Source: Diphasiastrum complanatum
Taxonomy: Eukaryota; Streptophyta; Lycopodiopsida; Lycopodiales; Lycopodiaceae
Direction of reading: 5' to 3'
Assembly: GCA_029204225.1 (NCBI GenBank)
Contig: CM055099.1
Span: 54,216,983-54,280,982 of the forward strand
Length of the DNA stretch: 64,000 nucleotides
Shown: piece by piece, positions 36,124-47,325 of the stretch
How the letters are laid out: every line of letters begins with the position of its first letter
Position numbering within the stretch: position 1 is the first letter of the stretch
Notes under the pieces: generated by a model
The model's input: only the letters and a program-made list of their open reading frames with translations
The model's database searches: none
Told to the model about the DNA's origin: nothing
Made by a program: the position numbers and the translations under genes

Positions 36124-36750
36124 GATTTATATCCATCCAACATAAATAAATGGGAGTCGAGTGGATATTTAGTAGGTGTGTTAGATGTTATTCACACTGA
36201 TATTGGACAGCTGCAATATCGAGGTAGAACTGCAAAAGATCTAGCTGATAGTGGGATCTTTTTTTATCAATCAATGTACATTCCTGATACAAAAGAAAAT
36301 TTTGGACAAATAGTACCAATTCGATGAATGGATTGTACCCGATGCTACAGTTTCAAAATCATTCTGTTGCAAGATATATTATGATGTAAAAAATTCATTA
36401 AAAATGAGCACGAGATTAAAAACAGTCATATTGAGTTGGTTTATTTCCTTGAATATATTTGTGGATTTTTTTCTCAAGTGTCAATGTACACAATCCCAAT
36501 AATATTTGTATGCAAAAATTTATCAGATAGTTTATTATCTGAACTTATGGATGAAGGCTGGGACAAAAGATTAGATGGAGAAATAGAATGCAGAATTAAA
36601 ATGTCTTCCATGTGCTTCCATTATCAAATTGAAAAACAAATGTTGAGTTTATGTTTCCATTATCAAAGATGGAAAAAAAATAAAGGTAAATGGGTGCCAC
36701 TCGATCAAGACTTGGAAGCCAGTGGACATTCAAAACGAAAAAAATATTAA
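36124..36750 (+). CDS. Hypothetical protein fragment, likely exons of an element gene
   Basis: After an acceptor-like CTCTTGCAG at 36123 the plus strand reads DLYPSNINKWESSGYLVGVL and YRGRTAKDLADSGIFFYQSM. With a frameshift near 36320 it continues FDEWIVPDATVSKSFCCKIY, then, in another frame, MDEGWDKRLDGEIECRIKMS and VPLDQDLEASGHSKRKKY to a stop at 36750. Long stop-free stretches with ordinary composition suggest coding origin. A short ~36-bp tandem duplication (CFHYQ repeated) is visible near 36611-36665. No family recognised. Confidence 0.35.
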
Positions 36751-37363
36751 AATTATATACAATGATGTCGTTTTGATGTGTGTTGAGGTGGAAGAAGATT
36801 GGAGTCTAAACTACATCAGGAGGGAACTATTGATCCACTTGTAAATTATACCACTCAAAAAATAGCTTCATATTGTACAGGACGAGCCATGCACAACTAA
36901 AAGAGTCATTTTGTTGTACACATTGCATATATAGAACAAAAATTAGTAATATTATGTTAGAAATTTTATTTATGCTATGACAATAGATTTGAACTAAAAA
37001 AGAAATACATGCATATCAGAGATAAATTGAATATACCTTGAGAGATCTAATGGTTATCTCTCCAATTGAAGTTGTCATTGTCGATATTTTTTGAACGACA
37101 TCATGAAGTAGAGAATCAAATTCTCTATGTGTATTTGCAGCTGAGTTTAATTTTACACATAGAAAATTTGATACTTTCCTCCTTATTTATCTTTACAAAA
37201 AGAATGTTCAGGCTCCAATGTCGACTGCAACAACCAAAATACAAATATCGATAAACATATACTTATGAAAGCAATTCTTACTTATTAAAGCAATGAAGCA
37301 TGCAACAATCCAGATTATAACAACAAAAACAAAAGAGCAATCCTTACTTATTTTCACATGGAA

Positions 37364-38455
37364 TCAATAAAATTTTGCCACAGGATTGCATTTGATAAAA
37401 TATATAGCCTTCTCAAAATTGGCTTCTTTTGCCTTTATTGCTCCCATGAAAATTGGACTAACAACAAAAACTATATCATGGGAATCGGAACTAATACTAT
37501 TCTGTAAAAAAAATACTCCGGATTCTACTATTACATCTGAAATTTCTGAGATTTTATCTTTCAGCTCGACACAAAATTTGGGATCTAATCTAAAACTTGT
37601 ACGTGAATCTGAAAGAAAAAAATTAAAAAAATTGTCGAGAAGATCAATTTTATCAGCAAGGTAGGCTTCGTATTGGTTATAATGGTCAGAATCAAAATAA
37701 ACTTGGACAGAATCATATGGAATCCTTACAAAAAGATTATGTACAGGAGCAGAAAAAGAAGTAGAAACAATATTTACAGATTTTTCTGTTATTTTGTCGA
37801 GCTCCTCTTGGGTAATCAATACTTTTGGTGAAAAAACCTGCTGAGGAGCTGGACGCATAACATGACGAAGAAGGGGTGAAGATTCTCGATCTGAATCAGA
37901 TTCTCCAATATCTGACTCAGAGCTCAAGACGATCCGGGGTCTCTTGGCCGTGATAACTCTAGCAAGAAGGAAAGCAGCTGGCCTTCGAGATCCAGCCTTC
38001 TTGGGGACATGTTGCTTCCTCTTCCTCCTAGAGGTAGTCGACAAGTTGGTTCTATCCAGAGGCAGGTCTCTGGAGGTGCTGGCATTATCAACATGTAGAC
38101 CAGAAAAATGGTCTCGAAGCCTTCTGAGAATGACGAAATCTTTTGGGATGATGGTGACACGCTTGCCATGCACTGTCAAAAGACAAGTATCCTCAAAAAA
38201 TTGGGACAAAAAATCTTCTGCAGCACCCTATAAGGCCTGCATGGCTGTCACGGCAAAACGAACATTTAGCCCAAGTGAAAGAGTGACATTCCTTATAGAT
38301 CGGCTGAAAGCAGCTCTAGGGATCAATAGTTCAGTTGATCTCTAAAGTTTTCTAACCGCCTCAGCCAGACCTGCTTCTTGTCACATCTACGGCCAGTACC
38401 AGGGGAAACACGGACATGGGATGGCATGGGCAGTGGATTTGGTCCTGGCCATCAT
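37364..38455 (-). pseudogene. Histone H3/CENH3-like protein with long C-terminal extension (left copy)
   Basis: The minus-strand start at 38455 reads MMARTKSTAHA, like the H3/CENH3 N-terminus. After broken frames the fold follows: RSTELLIPRAAFSRSIRNVT, LGLNVRFAVTAMQAL, a TAG (38228-38230) where H3 has Gln, GAAEDFLSQFFEDT, then VHGKRVTIIPKDFVILRRLR. LLIP.A.F, KDF and RRL recall plant CENH3 more than canonical H3, but loop 1 has the canonical length. After the fold come about 245 residues without stops: a basic segment (SRRKRKQHVPKKAGSRRP), a SIM-like IVLSSESD in acidic/Ser sequence, and a C-terminal domain (NLFVRIPYDSVQVYFDSDHY, GVFFLQNSISSDSHDIVFVV) that I do not recognise. Canonical H3 ends right after the fold. 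Confidence 0.72.
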
Positions 38456-39355
38456 TTTCAGAAGAAGAAAATTAACAAAAAAAAGTTTGAACAAAAGCAA
38501 AGGGGATGAAAATAATAAAATTTACGATAAAAGAGCGCTTGAGATCGATACTAGAACTGAATATCGGTTTTGAGCGCAAGATATACACAGAATATTTTAA
38601 GAAACGAGATGCGCATTCGAAAGCGATATTGCACTAACAACGGTATCGGTCTCGAGCGCAATGTGAGAAGGCAGACAATTAAACGGTAAGAGGGCGCGCT
38701 TGAGAGCGATATTGGGAGTGAAAACCTAAAATTCAACAAAAAAAATGAAAATTTCGAGGGCTTATATATACAAAATTTTTGCATGTGTGAAAAGACGGTC
38801 GAAGACATGTGTCGTTAGCTAATTGGTCCACGTGGAATGTCCATACTGACAATGACGACTCAATTATGAGGCCATGTGTGTGGGTTGGGACAAGTGCACG
38901 AATCCCTTTTCGACACATGTCATTCTCACACATGACAGATGTCAGATCAATCATTCTCTGTACAGCGTATGAATTTTGACCAATCATACGTCGACACGTG
39001 TTCCTTCGTAACTCCTCCACACGTGCAAATTTTTTTTATAAATAGGTCATTTTCGGCTCGGATTTTCACGCAAATTTATGATTTCTTGGCTGGATATCGA
39101 TTTCAAGTGCGCCGTTTGCACTAATTACCCTCCGTTGACTAACTTGCGCCTAGAACAGATATTGCCTCGTCCGGTATCGCATTCAAGCGCGCCTTACATA
39201 TATTTTCTTTTGTGCTCTTTGTTCACGCGCTCGGATCCGATACTCTAATTTCTAATATCTCTTTTGAGCACACATTGCCTTTAGGTGCTTGCCTGACCTA
39301 CAATTTGCGCTTGAGAGCAATATTTGAAATTTTACATCTGTTGTTTTTGTTTAAA
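38456..39355. promoter_or_regulatory. Bidirectional promoter with motif-array leaders (left copy)
   Basis: The region separates divergent starts at 38455 (minus) and 39356 (plus). The centre (38800-39030) is rich in ACGTG-type words (CCACGTGGAATG, ACACGTGTTCC, CACACGTGC). TATA-like sequences point outward: TATATATA near 38763 for the histone-like gene, TTTATAAATAGG near 39035 for the other. Between each TATA and ATG lie copies of TATCGnnnTCnAGCGC in alternating orientation, for example near 38540, 38560, 38615, 38645, 38697, 39097, 39172, 39226 and 39302. Confidence 0.65.
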
Positions 39356-40597
39356 ATGTCTAATTTTGATTCTAGTTTGCTTTCTTTTTTTCATGAATTT
39401 GGTATTACTGATAGTTTGGAGTATTTCAAATCTCTTTTTTCTCCTTTTCATTTTATTTTTCCTTCTATAACTGAGTGCCCTAGTGTGGAGGCATTTTCTG
39501 AGATATATCTCAGATTTAAGTCCCTGCTCAATACTCCGTTATTTAGGATTTGAAGTCTGTAGATGAGTGCCCAATTCACAATAAAAAATGTAGATTTGTT
39601 GATTTTTAGTCTGCATTTGTCTTTTGTTAAATATTTTTGACGATTTGGAAGTTGTCCCATCTACTTCCTCGAAACAGGACATCGTTTATAGGCCCTAGAA
39701 CACCCACTACCCTTTCTCCTTCTGATAAATCTTTCATCACTTTGCCTACTTATAGTATAGATAATAATTCTTTTTTGACAATATCGAATATATCGGATCT
39801 TTTTTATTTCACTGAAGCTGAGACTCTTTGCATTTTGAGCAAAGAGCTTGATGAATTGTCGGATATAATAGATTTTGATGATGATGATCTTCTCCCTGGT
39901 GTTGACGATGTACATAATGATAAGTTTTATTCAGGGAAAGATTGCTTGAAAATGGCTGTGGAGAACGCAACAAAGAAGATGATCTACCTTCTAAGGAGGA
40001 GTTTCTCAGAATCCAAAGTCAACTTGGTTTTCCACAACCAACTGTTTATTCACCAACAATATTGACATCAAAAGGTGGACACAATATTGATGGAGAGACA
40101 GTAATCAAGGAAGACAAAGTCGAATGCGTAAGTTTGTGTATCTTATCATGTACTAGTAGATTCGTTATGTCAGATTATATACTGGAGCTTACTTTGTTTT
40201 TTATCATTTCAGAAAACAAGTTTCCTTGATGATTTCGGAATTCGTCGAGGAGGGCAGAGATTTTCTGCTGGAGAATTTTCAAGAGATCATGCACTGGGAC
40301 ACTATATGAAGTTCTTCAAGAATAACGAGATAAGTCTTGCCCATTCAAAGTTTCATCAACATGGTGAGACTATGATTATGACAACAAGGCACTGTCTCAT
40401 TTTCTTGGAGGACATAATCTCAATAAGGTGCATAAAATAATTTTTGTAAAGAAAAGCATTGCGGTTAAAATTTTAGGATATGGACCAGTGAATTCCATGC
40501 TCAGATCATCTCATTTTGCATTGTATGCTGCTTACGTTGATCTGAGTAAGCATGAAAACTATGAGCTGTTGGATCCATACGAAAGAAGAAAATTGTT
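39356..40597 (+). pseudogene. Unrecognised divergent partner gene (left copy)
   Basis: Starts MSNFDSSLLSFFHEFGITDS. A segment present in the right copy (DMIHYQNLVALDKHIYKAKL) is deleted here at 39549, and stops follow. Later blocks read FIGPRTPTTLSPSDKSFITL, DLFYFTEAETLCILSKELDE, DDLLPGVDDVHNDKFYS, then EEFLRIQSQLGFPQPTVYSP. A probable intron spans about 40128-40213 (GTAAGT ... TTTCAG) before FLDDFGIRRGGQRFSAGEFS. The end reads HKIIFVKKSIAVKILGYGPV and DPYERRKL, and is cut at 40597 by copia sequence. The conserved splice-like interval in both copies supports a true gene. No domain recognised. Confidence 0.55.
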
Positions 40598-43096
40598 CGA
40601 TTCTCATCGTAGCTGTTTGCTGCAGCTTTCTCAATAGCCTTCTGTCGGATTCTGATAGAGCGTCTTGGCTCAATTAGATTCTTTGGCTGTTCAGATTGTA
40701 TTGGTTGTTGTGGGGACTGCGGCTCCTGTCGCTCAATCGCTTGTTGATCTTCTTGATCACGCGACTCTACAAAAGTCTGGTCTCTCTCTTTAGTCCAATC
40801 AGAGATGTAAGGAGTCAGATCAAAGAATTGATAACCAGTCTGGTCTGCATCTTTCTGGAATGTCTCCTCATCAAACTTGACATCTCTGCTTACTTGCACC
40901 TTATTGATTTTAGGATCATACAACCTGTAGCTAGGTGAATTGATTGCATATCCCACGAATAGCATGGGTTTTAATTTTTCATCAAGCTTGGACCTCTTTT
41001 CCTAAGGCACATGCATGTATGTCCTGCAACCAAACACTCTGATATGAGACAGGTTGGGTTTGCCACCAGTCCAGGCTTCATAGGGTGTGGCATCGCTTAT
41101 AGCAGCTGTCATGCTCATATTCTATAGATAGACGGCTGCTAGTATAGCTTCTTCCCAAAATTTCTTTGACAGCTTCGCCTGCGCCATCATGCACCTTGCT
41201 GCTTCCATCAGGGTCCGATTCTTTCTTTCTACTACCTCGTTGTGCTGTGGTGTGTAAGGCACAATATACTCTCTTTCAATTCCTTCATGGTGGCAGGATT
41301 TCTTGAATTCTTACTGGTGTATTCTCCACCATTATCAGATCTTAGAAATTTGATTTTTCTTCATGTTTGTGTTTCAGCTAAACTTTTGAACTGTTTAAAA
41401 ATTGTAAATACATCAGACTTTTTTTCAAGAAGTAGACAAATGTCATGTGCATGTAATCATCAATAAATGTAGCGAAGTATTGCGATATGGATATAGATGG
41501 AACCTTCATAGGCCCACATAAATCGCTATGTATCAGCCCAAGAACCTCCTTCGTCCGTACTTCTTTAAATCTGAATCCTTCACGATGTTGCTTGCCCTTC
41601 AAACATGATTCACACAGACTGATCTTTCTGTCACTTACGTCCATGCCTTTTGCCATTTTGCTCCTTGACATTCTGTAGAGTGTGCCGATGCTGCAATGGC
41701 ACATCCTCTTGTGCCACAGTTCATTTTTGTTTTCTTCATCTGAAGTGACAAGGACCTAATCAGTAGGATTTTGGACACTTGTTCAATACAAGTTGTATTT
41801 TCTTTCAGTTGTCACTAGGATCCGGTTGGTATCACAGTCCTTTATGTGACATTTGTTACTATTGAAAGTAACACTCAGTCCCATATCAATGATCTTTGCT
41901 ATTGACAACAGATCACTTTTCATTGTGGGAACATGCAGGACTCCCTCTAAGTCTTTATAGCCAGATGTGGTCTTCATACGTAGAGTTCTTATCCCCATGA
42001 CATGGTGCTTGCTATTGTCTCCCAAGATGACTTCTCTATCTTCGTTCGAGGTCTTGTAGTCTTTCAGGACTTTCCTTTTGCACGTGATGTGCGAGGTGGC
42101 TCTTGAGTCTATGACAATCTTTAGAACTGAGTGTGCATTGTGCACATCTCTTGTTGTCATAGCTTGCTCTGGCTCTTCCTCTTGATGGGAAGATTCTGTG
42201 GTATGTGCCTTGTCTTTGTTTTTGTTCTTGGGATTAAACCAGCAATCGAATGTTGAGTGTCTCTTTTTCTTGCAATGAATGCAGATGCTGTTGGGATTTT
42301 CCCAACAATTTTTCTCCAAGTGGCCTCTCTTCTTGCAGTAGCTGCATACTACAGGTGGATTTGAACTGCATTCATATCTTGTTGAAGATGTATTTGGCTT
42401 CTGCACTCTTCCTTTCTGTTTTCTTCTGACAATGGATGCTTGGTCCTCATTGTCTTGAGAGTCAGTATGATCTCTCATGATGACTTCATCCTTCACAACT
42501 TTAATAGAATCGTTGAATGTCATGTTAGGTGTCCTCATGAGTATTGACCTCAGGCTGTAGTAGGGAGATGGTAGAGTTCGTATAAAGTGTAAGAATTGTT
42601 GCTCCGACGGGATCGCATGAGTCTGATCTCTAGCTTCCAATTGATTGAAGATGGCTTTCATCTTTCCAGCATGCTTGTCTAGATCACTATCATCCTACTT
42701 CATATTCAGAAGCTGACTGTTGAGATGCAAGATCTCTGCACTTGTCATCCGCTCATATTTTGCCTGTAGCCTTTTCCACATTTCATGGCTGGTTTCACAG
42801 TCCACGGTGGTCATCATGATGTCTTCTGCAAGTGACAGAGTGATGAGCGTCATTGCTCCTTAAATTGCATTAGAACACTGGAGGTAGGACAACCTCAATG
42901 TGTGGTGAAGGGCTGCAAGAATTAACTCAGTAAAAGACTGAGAAATGCCCAAGAATGTTTCTCTTTTCTTGAGGCTAGGGCTAGTAACTGAAAAAGCTTG
43001 AATCTTCTCTACACATGAGTTTATTTTTATTTGCAAGTGGCTGAGGATGGGCGTCTTGGTAGTGTGACCCAGCAGCTAGGAGGTCGCGATTGGCCA
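40598..43096 (-). pseudogene. Copia gag to post-integrase fragment, between the two arms
   Basis: On the minus strand from ATG 43096 (MANRDLLAAGS): broken Gag, then FIRTLPSPYYSLRSILMRTP (UBN2), two zinc knuckles CSYCKKRGHLEKNC and CIHCKKKRHSTFDC, protease with IDSRATSHIT (Gly of DSGA changed to Arg), VLHVPTMKSDLLSIAKIIDM, GAG-pre-integrase CESCLKGKQHREGF, integrase core pieces including FIDDYMHMTFVYFLKKS, and the linker YRLYDPKINKVQVSRDVKFD. RT and RNase H are missing. The double knuckle distinguishes it from the other copia fragments here. Several frameshifts and stops. Confidence 0.88.
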
Positions 43097-43500
43097 TGGA
43101 GGAGAAATCAGTTGGATCATATTTTTAGGTAGCAGCCACCATAGCTTGAGCAAGGAAAAAGCATGGAAGGAAGGAGAATGGAGGAGATGGAGGAGGCATG
43201 GGCCTCACGCGCACTCACTCAGAAGGAAGCCGTAGCGGTTAAAAGACGTCAGTGTATTGAGGACTCCAATTCGACGTGCCAAATCGTGGGCAACCAATGG
43301 ATCTAGGCCAGATAAAATCGACGGTGTAAAGGAGAAGCATCGAGGGCCGTAGGATCATTGATAGCCATTGGGGTATGGCTGAAAGGAGGCTTGAAGTTTT
43401 GAAGTGCAAAAATGAAAAAACTTCATTAAAAATTTTCAATGTGAAATTCATTGAAGGGACCCGAAGTTTAGATTAAACTTCACTTCATTAAAAATCTTCA
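43097..43500 (-). other. Upstream part of the copia fragment, probable leader or LTR
   Basis: No clear PBS or LTR end was seen. No coding motif was recognised. Confidence 0.35.
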
Positions 43501-44076
43501 AAACGAAGCTATTTCCATATTAGAGGATGTGTTTCCAAAGTAGGCTTACATAAAGACCACGTTAAAATAAAAAAAGATGACAAGCTATTAGGTAAAACAG
43601 GAAATATTCCATGCAAGCCGAGCATTGGAGGATCTAAAGCTCGAAGATTTTCATCAAATTATTCTGGCAAACAATCTAAGGTTCAATACAAGGTTTGGAA
43701 AGAAATTACTTCAGCAACTCAAGATTTCGAGGAAGAAGGTTCTACTCGTATACACAAAGTAGAAGTTTGGAAAAAGTTAGACAACATGGTGAAATACTTG
43801 AGAAAAGATATATTTTCAAATACTGATGTCCAAATGATACAGAAAACAACCAATGAATTTGTGGATGCAGTTCAGAGTGCATGGGGTGTTGATAACACAT
43901 TATATGGTAAGATTTTGATTTTACACTACGATAGACAAATATGTGCAATTAAATTAGATACTTTTGGTACTGATTTAGATTATGTTTTTATGGCATGCAG
44001 CACATATTACGACATCATTCGACATTCTTTGCAAGAAATAGTGGAAGTCTTAGCATATGGTCATCGCAAGGAATAG
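43501..44076 (+). CDS. Hypothetical protein exon(s)
   Basis: One frame is open from 43501 or before through 44076 (about 190 codons): GCVSKVGLHKDHVKIKKDDK, WKEITSATQDFEEEGSTRIH, VWKKLDNMVKYLRKDIFSNT, TNEFVDAVQSAWGVDNTLYG, LDYVFMACSTYYDIIRHSL. In an overlapping frame to about 44230 follows GIEKSHWQARAAFHKSTQHG and LLQLFQWFYRRI-like sequence, so a frameshift or intron near 44040 is likely. This recalls transposon-borne host-range proteins only vaguely; no family assigned. It converges with the minus-strand gene ending at 44285. Confidence 0.4.
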   Translation, partial: KRSYFHIRGCVSKVGLHKDHVKIKKDDKLLGKTGNIPCKPSIGGSKARRFSSNYSGKQSKVQYKVWKEITSATQDFEEEGSTRIHKVEVWKKLDNMVKYLRKDIFSNTDVQMIQKTTNEFVDAVQSAWGVDNTLYGKILILHYDRQICAIKLDTFGTDLDYVFMACSTYYDIIRHSLQEIVEVLAYGHRKE

Positions 44077-44284
44077 AAAAATCTCATTGGCAAGCAAGAG
44101 CGGCATTTCATAAAAGTACACAACATGGCGGGACTAGCACAAAAAACAGCTATATACTACAACTTTTCCAATGGTTTTACAGAAGAATCCAAATTCGTCA
44201 CAATACAAAATCGACGGATTATATACACACAATAAAATTTTGTATATTGAATAAAAATATTTACAAAGTACAATTCAGCAGTAT

Positions 44285-45803
44285 CTAATTTGCTTCCGAT
44301 ATTTTTTCCAATGAAAGTTGCAACTTAGAATCATGCAACAATTTTCTTCTTTCGTATGGATCCAACGGCTCATAGTTTTCATGCTTACTCTGATCAACGT
44401 AAGCAGCATACAATGCAAAATGAGATGATCTGAGCATGGAATTCACTGGTCCATATTCTAAAATTTTAACCGCAATGCTTTTCTTTACAAAAATTATTTT
44501 ATGCACCTTATTGGAATTATGTCCTCCAAGAAAATGAGACAGTGCCTTGTTGTCATAATCATAGTCTCACCATGTTGATAAAACTTTGAATGGGCAAGAC
44601 TTATCTCGTTATTCTTGAAGAACTTCATATAGTGCCCCAGTGCATGATCTCTTGAAAATTCTCCAGCAGAAAATCTCTGCCCTCCTCGACGAATTCCGAA
44701 ATCATCAAGGAAAATTGTTTCCTAAAATGATAAAAAACAAAGTAAGCTCCAGTATATAATCTGACATAACGAATCTACTAGTACATGATAAGATACACAA
44801 ACTTACGCATTTGACTTTGTCTTCTCTGATTACTGTCTCTCCATCAATATTATGTCCACCTTTCGATGTCAATATTGTTGGTGAATAGACAGTTGGCTAT
44901 GGAAAACCAAGTTGACTTTAGATTCTAAGAAACTCCTCCTCAGAAGGTAGATCATCTTCTTTGTTGCGCATTTCCTCCACAACCATTTTCAAGCAATCTT
45001 TTTGAATAAAACTTATCATTATGTACATCGTCAACACTAGGGAGAAGATCATTAGCATCAAAATCAATTATATCCGAAAATTCATGAAGCTCTTTGCTCA
45101 AAATGCAAAGAGTCTTAGTTTCAGTGAAGTCAAAAAGATCCGATATATCCGATATTGTCTAAAAGGAATTATTATCTATATTATAAGTAGGCAAAGTGAT
45201 CAAAGATTTATCAAAAGGAAAAAGGGTAGTGGGTGTTCTAGGGCCTATAAAAGTAGCCCTATTTCGAGCATGATCAAAATCAGAACAATCATCTAAATTA
45301 ACACTCGTATCAATTAAAAAGGTATTTATATCTACAATCTTTGACTTTTAAGACTTTGTACCACTAGACGAAGCTGTTTCAGAGGTGGAGGGCACAGAGT
45401 CCAAATCGTCAAAAATATTTAACAAAAGAAAAAAAAACAAAAGCAGATTGAAAATCAACAAATCTACATTTTTTATTATGAATTGGGCACTCATCTACAG
45501 ACTTGAAATCATTATGTAACTTGGTAAACATTTTGTCAAGCTTAGCTTTGTAGATATGCTTGTCGAGTGCCACTAGATTCTGATAATGAATCATGTCTTT
45601 ACTCTGAGACCTGAATAACGGAGTACTGAGCAGGGACTTAAATTTGAGATATATCTCAAAAAATGCCTCCACACCAGGGCCCTGAGTTATAGAAGGTAGA
45701 GTAAAAAGAAAAGGAAAAAAAAGGGATTTGAAATAGTCCAACCTATCAGTAGTACCAAATTCATTAAAAAGAAAGAAAGCAAACTGGATTCAAAATTAGA
45801 CAT
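44285..45803 (-). pseudogene. Unrecognised divergent partner gene (right copy)
   Basis: Inverted copy of 39356-40597 and more complete. From ATG 45803: MSNFESSLLSFF, frameshift, YFKSLFFPFLFTLPSITQGP, DMIHYQNLVALDKHIYKAKL (absent from the left copy), FKSVDECPIHNKKCRFVDFQ, several frame breaks, FIGPRTPTTLFPFDKSL, DDVHNDKFYS, then the probable intron and FLDDFGIRRGGQRFSAGEFS. It ends HKIIFVKKSIAVKILEYGPV, LDPYERRKLLHDSKLQLSLE, KISEAN and stop. About 400 codons in total if intact. Predicted mostly helical, Phe/Asp-rich; function unknown. Confidence 0.55.
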
Positions 45804-46400
45804 TTTAACCAGAAACTAAAGAAACGAAGTTTCAAATATCGCTCTCAGGCGCAAAGCCCAAGTCAAACAAGCACGTCAAGGCAACGTGCGCTCGAGAGAG
45901 ACATTGGAAGCTGGAGTATCGAATCCGAGCGCAAGAACAACGAGCAGGAAAGAAAAGGGATACGAAACATGCTTGAATGCGATACCGGAGGATGCAGTAT
46001 CAGATTCAGGCGCATAATAGTCAACGAGATGTAATGAGAGCAAGCGGCACGCTTGAAATTGATATCCGACAAAGCAATCGTAGATTTGCGTGAAAATCCG
46101 AGCCGAAAAAGTCCTATTTATATAAAAAAAATTCGCACATGTGGAGGAGTGGCGAAGAAACACGTGTCGACATGTGATTGGCCAAAATAAATACACCGTA
46201 CCTTGAATAATTGATCTGACATCTGTCACATGCAAGAATGACACACGTCGATAAGAGATTTGCGCACGTGTCTCAGCCCACGTGTCCCTATAATTGGGTC
46301 ATGATTATCAGTACGGACATTCCACGTGGTCTAGTCATCTAACGACACGTGTCTCGGCCATCTTTTCACACGTGTAAAAATTTGCGAAAATTCATTAAAA
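45804..46400. promoter_or_regulatory. Duplicated promoter-leader unit 1 (right copy)
   Basis: This carries the same layout as 38456-39355: a leader with alternating TATCGnnnTCnAGCGC motifs (near 45836, 45885, 45912, 45970, 45998, 46045), TATA-like TTTATATAAA near 46115, and an ACGTG-rich centre (46140-46380). It is nearly repeated at 46401-47000, so a ~620-bp tandem duplication separates the right gene pair. Confidence 0.65.
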
Positions 46401-47325
46401 AAAAAACAAATTGGATTCAAAATTAGACATTTTAAACAAAAATAACAGAACGAAAGTTCCAAATATCGCTCTCAGGCGCAAACCCCAGGTCCGACAAGCA
46501 CGTCAAATCAACGTGCGCTCGAGAGAGATATTTGAAGTTGGAGTATCGGATCCGAGCGCAAAAGCAATGAGCAGAAAAGAAAAGAGTTGCGAGATGCGCT
46601 CGAATGCGATATCAGATGATGCAGTATTGGATCCAAGCGCATAATAGCCAATGAGATGTAATGAGAGCAAGCGGCGCGCTTGAAATCGATATCCGGCAAG
46701 GCAATCATGAATTTGCGTGAAAATATGAGTCCAAAAAGACATTTATAAAAAAAAAATTGCACGTGTGGAGGAGTGGCAAAGGAACACGTGTCGACTTGTG
46801 ATTGGCCAAATTAAATGCGCCGTACCTAGTATGATTGATCTGACATCTGTCACGTGCAAGAATGACACGCGTCGATTAGAGATTCGTGCACGTGTCTCAG
46901 CCCACGTGGCCTCATAATTGGGTCATCATTATCAGTATGGACATTCCACGTGGTCTAATCATCTGACGACACGTGTCTCGGCCGTCTTTTCACACGTGCA
47001 AAAATTTTGTATATATAAGTCCTCGAAATTTTTATTTTTTTTTGCAAAATTTTTGCTTTTAGCTCCCGATATCGCTCTCAAGCGCGCTCTTTTATCTTTC
47101 AAGCTTCCGCCCTCTCACAGTGCGCTCGAGTCCGATACCACCTGCTGTGCAATATCGCTTTCGAGCGCGCATCTCTTTTCTACAAATAATCTCTGTAGAT
47201 CTTGCGCTCAAATCTGATATTCATTGCTAGTATCGATCTCAAGCGCCCTTTCATCGCAAATTTTTTTGTTTTGATCCACTTTTGTTTTGTTCAAACTTCT
47301 TTTTGTTAATTTTCTTCTTTCGAGA
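46401..47325. promoter_or_regulatory. Promoter-leader unit 2, driving the right histone-like copy
   Basis: Contains a truncated start of the partner gene (ATG at 46430, minus), a motif array (near 46462, 46513, 46541, 46589, 46620, 46673), an ACGTG-rich centre (46755-47000) and TATATATAAG near 47010 facing right. A second motif array follows (47068, 47120, 47150, 47198, 47229) before the ATG at 47326. Confidence 0.65.

Noticed and set aside
37924-38345. Plus- and minus-strand frames overlapping the histone-like gene
   Set aside because: They are alternative frames over the histone-like coding sequence and its basic tail and lack any recognisable domain.
45863-46762. Open frames of 69-122 residues in the motif arrays
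   Set aside because: They repeat because the promoter-leader unit is duplicated; reading frame is not maintained relative to a start or to the other arm.
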